From Muribaculaceae bacterium (GTDB lineage: Bacteria > Bacteroidota > Bacteroidia > Bacteroidales > Muribaculaceae): a stretch of 45,533 nucleotides of DNA. Shown one piece after another: positions 41,413-45,533 of the stretch (positions are counted from its first letter, which is position 1; the number at the start of each line of letters is the position of its first letter). The notes beneath the pieces were generated by a model, which made no database searches, had not been told where the DNA came from, and saw only the letters and a list, made by a program, of their open reading frames with translations. The stretch is from positions 1-45,533 of the forward strand of contig JAKSLZ010000014.1 of NCBI GenBank assembly GCA_024400935.1. The letters are read 5' to 3'. A program made the translations under genes and the position numbers.

Positions 41413-43392
41413 TCAAGCTACCGAGTCGTTGCCGGTATGGGCTTTCTTGGGCGAGGTCTGATGATGGGTTGACTTAGATGCTGCCGAGGGTTTTGAAGCC
41501 GCGGCACGAGTTGAACGGGTTGCCGACGAGTCGGTCGACCTCATAGTGCGGGCAGCAACGGTCGAATCAGTTGCCGTTGCAGCAGCCGATGCAGTTGTGG
41601 CGCCAGCACCAGGAGTCATGATGTTGACCATGTTGAGTTTCTTGGCAAATGTGCACTTGCCAGCTACCGACTTGTTAACTGCCGAGCCGTTCAGCATGAG
41701 TCCGTGGAAGGTGTGGGTGGGCTGACTCACATTAGCTGTTGTGCAGATGTCATAAGTAGCATCATCGGCAAACTGAGGCAGGCTGACGAGCACCTTATAG
41801 CCATTCACAAAATTCTGGAACTCAGGCAGCTTGAAAGCAAGGGCATTTTCCTGTGTACCTGACGCAGTCAATGCAAACTCCTTGTCAGAGAGGGGTCTGT
41901 GTACGATGCATGCAGGGTGCTCTAGCAGCGCTGCAGTGGGAGGCGATGTAATGTTGCCCACACCCACCAGTGTAACGTCAGGAGCAATGCGGAACTCATT
42001 GAAGTCACAGTCAAATCCGCGGCCGCCTCTATACTTTGACACGGCAAACAGCACACCGCCGTTAATGTGGATGGTACCGTTAGAGTCAATGGCATCCATC
42101 ATGGTTTCAGAGTACAAGCAACCGCTGTTGAACTCAAAGTCGGCCACACCGGGCTCACCCACGCTCACAGCGTCATCATGGGCAAGCAGCTCTATCAGAC
42201 TGTTGTTGATGATAATCTTGCGACGGCTCTCGAGTGCTTCGTTCCTGCCGTTAGTACAGCGAATGCGCACACGCGCACTGTCTATGCGCACCTCATCCAT
42301 ACCCTTGACGCCCTTGTTCTTGCTACCAGTAGACCTGTCGTCGTTGCCAAATGTGAGCACATCGACCATGGCGTTCTTGATATACAGCTTGTGAGAAGCA
42401 CGCATACCCTTGCCACCCAGCGACATCTCCTTGATGCGCACGATACCTCCGGTGATGTTGATGATACTGTCGCACTTGATGCCCTTGGCGTTCTTGTTGC
42501 CCTTGGCTCCCGGTGTGTCGCTGATGATGATGGTGCGACCACCGGCAATCTCGACAATGCTGTCGGCCACAAGACCGGCTGCACCGCGTCCCTTAGAACT
42601 GATGTTGATCATACCGCCCTCAATGCGTATATTGTGCTGCGCCTGGATAGCGTCGCCATATCGTGAATCGATGTCGAGCTTGGTACCGCGGCGCACAAAG
42701 ATGCTCTTGTCAGAGTGAACGGCATCGGCTCCCATGGCAACAACCTTGAGCGGAGCAGTACCGCCAAAGGCCAGCTTGCCTTCGCTGAAGATACACCCCT
42801 TTTGCTGCAGCGTGTCGTTGACCACGGTATAGAGGGTATCGTCGCTCAGCTGCGATGCGGCATTAGTGATGACATAGCACTCTTTCTTAGACTGGCAGTT
42901 AAGCGCCGGACCCTTGGGATTCTTGAGCTTAACACCGTCGAGAGTCATGCACACCTTCTTGTCACCCATGACCATGAGCGAGCCGTTGTCTGACTGGCCC
43001 GAAAGCACGCAGTTGACCTTCTTCATTGCTGTCACAGTGACGTGGGCACCGTCAGTCTTGATCTTGAAGTCTGACTGGTTCTTGCTCTCAACAGTGGCAG
43101 TGTTTCCTTCAAATTTAATGTTTATCACATCCTCAAACGGAGTGTTCTCCACATAGGCGTTCTTCTCGCTGTTGTGGTAAATCTTTTCCTTAAACTCTGT
43201 GTAGTCGGGGGTAATGTCAAATGTCTTGAAATCAGCCGTTCCCAGCTCTACGCTGTCAGTGTTGAATGTCCATACGGGTGGTTCGGGTTCATTGTCTTCC
43301 TCGGCAACTGCCTTCTTCTTGTCATCACTGCATGCGGCCAGGCATGCAATAATTGCAAGTGTCGCGATAACATAATTAGGTCTACTAATCAT
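41413..43392 (-). CDS. carbohydrate-binding (Cthe_2159-like) beta-helix lipoprotein
   Basis: The 659-aa lipoprotein (lipobox LAAC, Cys21) matches the carbohydrate-binding domain family PF14262 (Cthe_2159): FNTDSVELG..., INIKFEGNTATV, then ladders of short beta turns such as GPALNCQSKKECYVITN, VHSDKSIFVRRGTKLDI, KGIKCDSIINITGGIVRI and HDDAVSVGEPG. This is a right-handed beta-helix thought to bind pectin or cellulose-like polymers. The C-terminal ~80 residues are Ala/Ser/Thr-rich and basic (STHHQTSPKKAHTGNDSVA at the end), probably disordered. It lies 38 nt downstream of the tyrosine phosphatase gene, so the two are probably co-transcribed. No enzyme motif is seen. Confidence 0.85.
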   Translation of the reverse strand: MISRPNYVIATLAIIACLAACSDDKKKAVAEEDNEPEPPVWTFNTDSVELGTADFKTFDITPDYTEFKEKIYHNSEKNAYVENTPFEDVINIKFEGNTATVESKNQSDFKIKTDGAHVTVTAMKKVNCVLSGQSDNGSLMVMGDKKVCMTLDGVKLKNPKGPALNCQSKKECYVITNAASQLSDDTLYTVVNDTLQQKGCIFSEGKLAFGGTAPLKVVAMGADAVHSDKSIFVRRGTKLDIDSRYGDAIQAQHNIRIEGGMINISSKGRGAAGLVADSIVEIAGGRTIIISDTPGAKGNKNAKGIKCDSIINITGGIVRIKEMSLGGKGMRASHKLYIKNAMVDVLTFGNDDRSTGSKNKGVKGMDEVRIDSARVRIRCTNGRNEALESRRKIIINNSLIELLAHDDAVSVGEPGVADFEFNSGCLYSETMMDAIDSNGTIHINGGVLFAVSKYRGGRGFDCDFNEFRIAPDVTLVGVGNITSPPTAALLEHPACIVHRPLSDKEFALTASGTQENALAFKLPEFQNFVNGYKVLVSLPQFADDATYDICTTANVSQPTHTFHGLMLNGSAVNKSVAGKCTFAKKLNMVNIMTPGAGATTASAAATATDSTVAARTMRSTDSSATRSTRAAASKPSAASKSTHHQTSPKKAHTGNDSVA

Positions 43393-43430
43393 CAGGTTAT
43401 TATTGCATCTAGTATATTAATATAAGTTTT

Positions 43431-44717
43431 TTATTCGTCACTATCATTATTTTCTCGATGAGCAGCCTCGATGAGTTCGTGCTCGGGCTCAAGGCCCAAC
43501 ATGGCGCAGCGTATCCCATCAAGTTCCTCCTCTGACACGCCCAACTCCAGGCAGTAGTTGTAGAAGCACTGCGTGAGGCTGTCGCCCGACTTGCCATAGG
43601 AACGGATGACCGGCAGCATACTAGCATAGTTCCCGGCGCGGATGGTATTGCCATAAGCAAATGACGACAGCTCATACTCACGGCTCAGGTCGGCCTCGCT
43701 GAGACCTATCAGTCCGCCGATGACAAACGCAAGCGTGCCGGCGCGGTTTACGCCATGGTTACAGTGCAAGAACACCGCTTTGCCCTCCTGCATCACCCGT
43801 GAGATGAACTTGAGGTCGTCGCGCAATGCCGCCTTAGAACTTGGTTGCGTCAGCCCCGTTTTGTAACGGGCATTGTTAGTGGTATGGATTTCCACCTCAT
43901 TAGCTGGCCCCATGGCCGAGCGGTCGCGCACGGTTCCAGTGAGCTCCAGGTCGGCCTTGATGCGCTCGTTCTTCACAAAGTCGTTCCTGCCGGTCTCTGT
44001 AATGCCACGAGGATGGTTGCCGCGAAAGATGCGACCATAATTGGTCTTGACGCCGAACGATGTGTTCCAGCCACCAAAGTCGCGCACGTTGGACATGCCG
44101 CCCACGCGCATCATGCGCACCTGACCTGTAGTGATGAAATGGCCATATGTCACGACATTGCGCGTGCCATCCTTGAGTACCTCTTCCACTTTATAGTAGT
44201 AATGACTGTCAGGAAGCATGTTGCATATCGTGTAACTGGTGCTGTTGTCGGCAGGATAATAAGTATTTACATCTCCCTCAAAGTTCTCTGACATGCTCAG
44301 CGTCACCACCAGGTCGGCCAACTCACCCTCTGCCGCACGGCGCTGCCACGAGACACTCTTGCCACGAGGAGTGGAGCCTATACCCTTTGAATACTTTTGA
44401 ACGACAGTTAGCGAATATCTGTCAGTATTTCCCGGCTGGTCATAAGTGCGATCGGCCATAAACGCCTTAACACCGTCATTCTCAATATTGACAGTCTCAC
44501 AACTCAGGTTTGTAAAATCCAGAACAGGAACAGTCGAAGCACTTGTTGCTGATGGTTCCCGAGTTTTTTTATTTTTATCAGAGGGATGTGGAACCAGACG
44601 GTTATTAGTAGTGGGTCTCCCTGCAGGTCTGGGTATAACCCTAGTGTCGTGCTGCTGTGCAACCGACGACAAGAAAATACAGAATATAGAGAGTAAAAAA
44701 GCTAATCGTTTAGTCAT
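43431..44717 (-). CDS. secreted tyrosine-type phosphatase with an Ig/FnIII-like domain
   Basis: The 428-aa product has a signal peptide (MTKRLAFLLSIFCIFLSSVA) and a basic Pro/Ser-rich spacer (about 25-60). A beta-sandwich domain of about 100 residues follows (SYTICNMLPDSHYYYKVEEV resembles the end of a FnIII fold). The C-terminal phosphatase domain fits PF13350: RVGGMSNVRDFGGW (204-217), FRGNHPRGITETG, then the active-site loop HCNHGVNRAG with Cys319-x5-Arg325 intact. The open frame extends to 44750, but the ATG at 44717 starts the signal peptide. An exported tyrosine phosphatase could act on host or surface proteins or on phosphosugars; the substrate is unknown. It leads a two-gene operon and has a consensus promoter. 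Confidence 0.88.
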   Translation of the reverse strand: MTKRLAFLLSIFCIFLSSVAQQHDTRVIPRPAGRPTTNNRLVPHPSDKNKKTREPSATSASTVPVLDFTNLSCETVNIENDGVKAFMADRTYDQPGNTDRYSLTVVQKYSKGIGSTPRGKSVSWQRRAAEGELADLVVTLSMSENFEGDVNTYYPADNSTSYTICNMLPDSHYYYKVEEVLKDGTRNVVTYGHFITTGQVRMMRVGGMSNVRDFGGWNTSFGVKTNYGRIFRGNHPRGITETGRNDFVKNERIKADLELTGTVRDRSAMGPANEVEIHTTNNARYKTGLTQPSSKAALRDDLKFISRVMQEGKAVFLHCNHGVNRAGTLAFVIGGLIGLSEADLSREYELSSFAYGNTIRAGNYASMLPVIRSYGKSGDSLTQCFYNYCLELGVSEEELDGIRCAMLGLEPEHELIEAAHRENNDSDE

Positions 44718-44766
44718 GAAAATGTGAATTTCGTGAAAAAAATTCTCCAACTTACAGTTGATTATG

Positions 44767-44797
44767 CAAAGTTACTACTTTTATCCCAACCCACAAA
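44767..44797 (-). promoter_or_regulatory. consensus promoter of the phosphatase operon
   Basis: On the minus strand TTTG (44797-44794), 19 nt, TAACTTTG (44774-44767), followed by CA, 49 nt before the ATG. Full match to the Bacteroidetes consensus. Confidence 0.8.
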
Positions 44798-44844
44798 GCA
44801 AAGCGCTTGTTTTTAAGAAATTTATACACAGTTTGATACCCGTT

Positions 44845-45048
44845 GTAACTATACTGCAATAGGACTATCTCGTGCAAATCTCGCTCTAACTGACAGAAAT
44901 TAAAAGAAATTTGAAGAAATTTTTTTACTTCGTATTCTTATTCAGACTAAAAGAACATAAAAGACACGAATTTTAATTTTAATTTCTTTAAATTTCTGTA
45001 AGTTTTAAGCCTGGTTTTGCCCATTGGAACCCATTGGTGTATAGTTAC
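44845..45048 (+). mobile_element. family A repeat, copy A6
   Basis: A 204-bp copy, differing by eye at one position from A3 (26851-27054). It is flanked by a 9-bp direct repeat ATACCCGTT (44836-44844 and 45049-45057). The differing target duplications of A3 and A6 mark independent insertions. The rest of the 44798-45269 gap holds no clear gene. Confidence 0.88.
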
Positions 45049-45269
45049 ATACCCGTTATAACGGTTTGTTTCGACACCCCATTTACCGAGAAAAAAAAAG
45101 GCTTCATTAAACCCTGTCACGATTTTTGTGTCACATACACATAAATTCACATTTTCCACTTTTAATACTTACAGTTATGAAACAGAAATAATTACCCCCA
45201 TAGTTGCCGGCAAGGCAATTATCGAGAGAAACAGCCCCCCTAGCGTATCACCCATAAAATCAATGAGTC

Positions 45270-45473
45270 ATGAAGAAATTTTTACTATATACATTTTGCA
45301 CACTGGCAGCCGTGATGTTCACAAGCTGCGACTGGCTGGAAGATCTTAACTGGTGCGAATACCACGACACCGTGCACTGCGAATACTATGATTGCTGCGA
45401 CCTCAAGTGGTGCGGACAACATGACGGATGGTTCTACCCCGAGCATTGGAACGGACACCGCTATTACTACTAA
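45270..45473 (+). CDS. tiny Cys-rich lipoprotein
   Basis: The 67-aa precursor has a lipoprotein signal with lipobox FTSC (Cys20), so the mature chain is only 48 residues. Beyond the lipid-bearing Cys it contains five more Cys (29, 37, 42, 43, 48) and is very rich in Trp, Tyr, His and Asp, in the pattern WCEYHD-TVHC-EYYDCC-DLKWC. It ends HRYYY. The Cys/His spacing could form disulfides or bind a metal; nothing in sequence decides between them. I recognise no family. It is a single gene, 204 bp, in a repeat-rich gap, followed by a strong stem-loop. Confidence 0.75.
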   Translation: MKKFLLYTFCTLAAVMFTSCDWLEDLNWCEYHDTVHCEYYDCCDLKWCGQHDGWFYPEHWNGHRYYY

Positions 45474-45484
45474 TAGTACAATCG

Positions 45485-45526
45485 AGTAGGAGGAAAACGA
45501 AGTAGTTTTCTTCCTACTTTCGTTTT
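45485..45526 (+). terminator. intrinsic terminator of the Cys-rich lipoprotein gene
   Basis: A 14-bp stem with one mismatch (45485-45498 with 45505-45518) around a 6-nt loop, followed by TTCGTTTT, 12 nt after the stop. Confidence 0.8.
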
Positions 45527-45533
45527 CCGACCT

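Overview
The window looks like a piece of a Bacteroidales chromosome, most probably a Muribaculaceae- or Prevotellaceae-like gut commensal. The evidence is a type IX secretion (T9SS) core operon, SusB-type GH97 and GH5 enzymes, many lipoproteins and signal peptides, a 5-fold beta-flower repeat protein, and promoters of the Bacteroidetes type (TTTG, 19-21 nt, TAnnTTTG). There are no Shine-Dalgarno sites to speak of. Family assignments rest on motifs read by eye; no database search was possible.

Layout. 0.1-2.4 kb (minus): a secreted choice-of-anchor J protein with a short C-terminal tail like those of T9SS cargo. 2.7-5.8 kb (plus): housekeeping genes tsaE, birA, a LOG-family enzyme, a PduO-type cobalamin adenosyltransferase and a DUF2795 protein; two mirrored arrays of ten 8-bp units lie between tsaE and birA. 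6.1-12.2 kb (plus): a tight surface-polysaccharide operon with a Wzt-like ABC ATPase without permease, an asparagine-synthase-like enzyme lacking the glutaminase Cys, a pyruvyl transferase and two glycosyltransferases. 12.3-15 kb: GH5 lipoprotein, beta-flower repeat protein, small secreted protein. 15.3-22.6 kb (minus): GH97, tRNA-Arg(CCU), Rpn-family nuclease, FadL-type porin, and dusB followed by a DUF2807 protein. 23.3-33.2 kb is mixed: an unrecognised protein with an N-terminal zinc-ribbon motif, a PAP2 phosphatase with a long beta-rich tail, a glycosyltransferase/acyltransferase pair, a Sel1-repeat protein, a YD-like secreted protein and a DUF234-type ATPase. 33.7-40.8 kb (plus): the T9SS operon porT-porP-gldK-gldL-gldM-gldN. 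41.4-44.7 kb (minus): a secreted tyrosine phosphatase followed by a Cthe_2159-like carbohydrate-binding lipoprotein. 45.3 kb: a tiny Cys-rich lipoprotein.

How it fits together. Much of the window deals with the cell envelope: the T9SS machine exports proteins such as the first gene's product, the polysaccharide genes decorate the surface, and the GH5, GH97, FadL and carbohydrate-binding proteins handle glycans and hydrophobic nutrients.

The strongest non-coding signal is a set of short non-autonomous mobile repeats in intergenic gaps. Family A has GTAACTATAC termini and six copies plus a fragment, several flanked by 8-9 bp target duplications; two copies 18 kb apart differ at one of 204 bases by my reading. 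Family B has GGTGTGTCAAAA termini and two 149-bp copies in opposite orientation. Family C is GC-rich and hairpin-forming, and one copy lies inside a family A element. No transposase for any of them is in the window.
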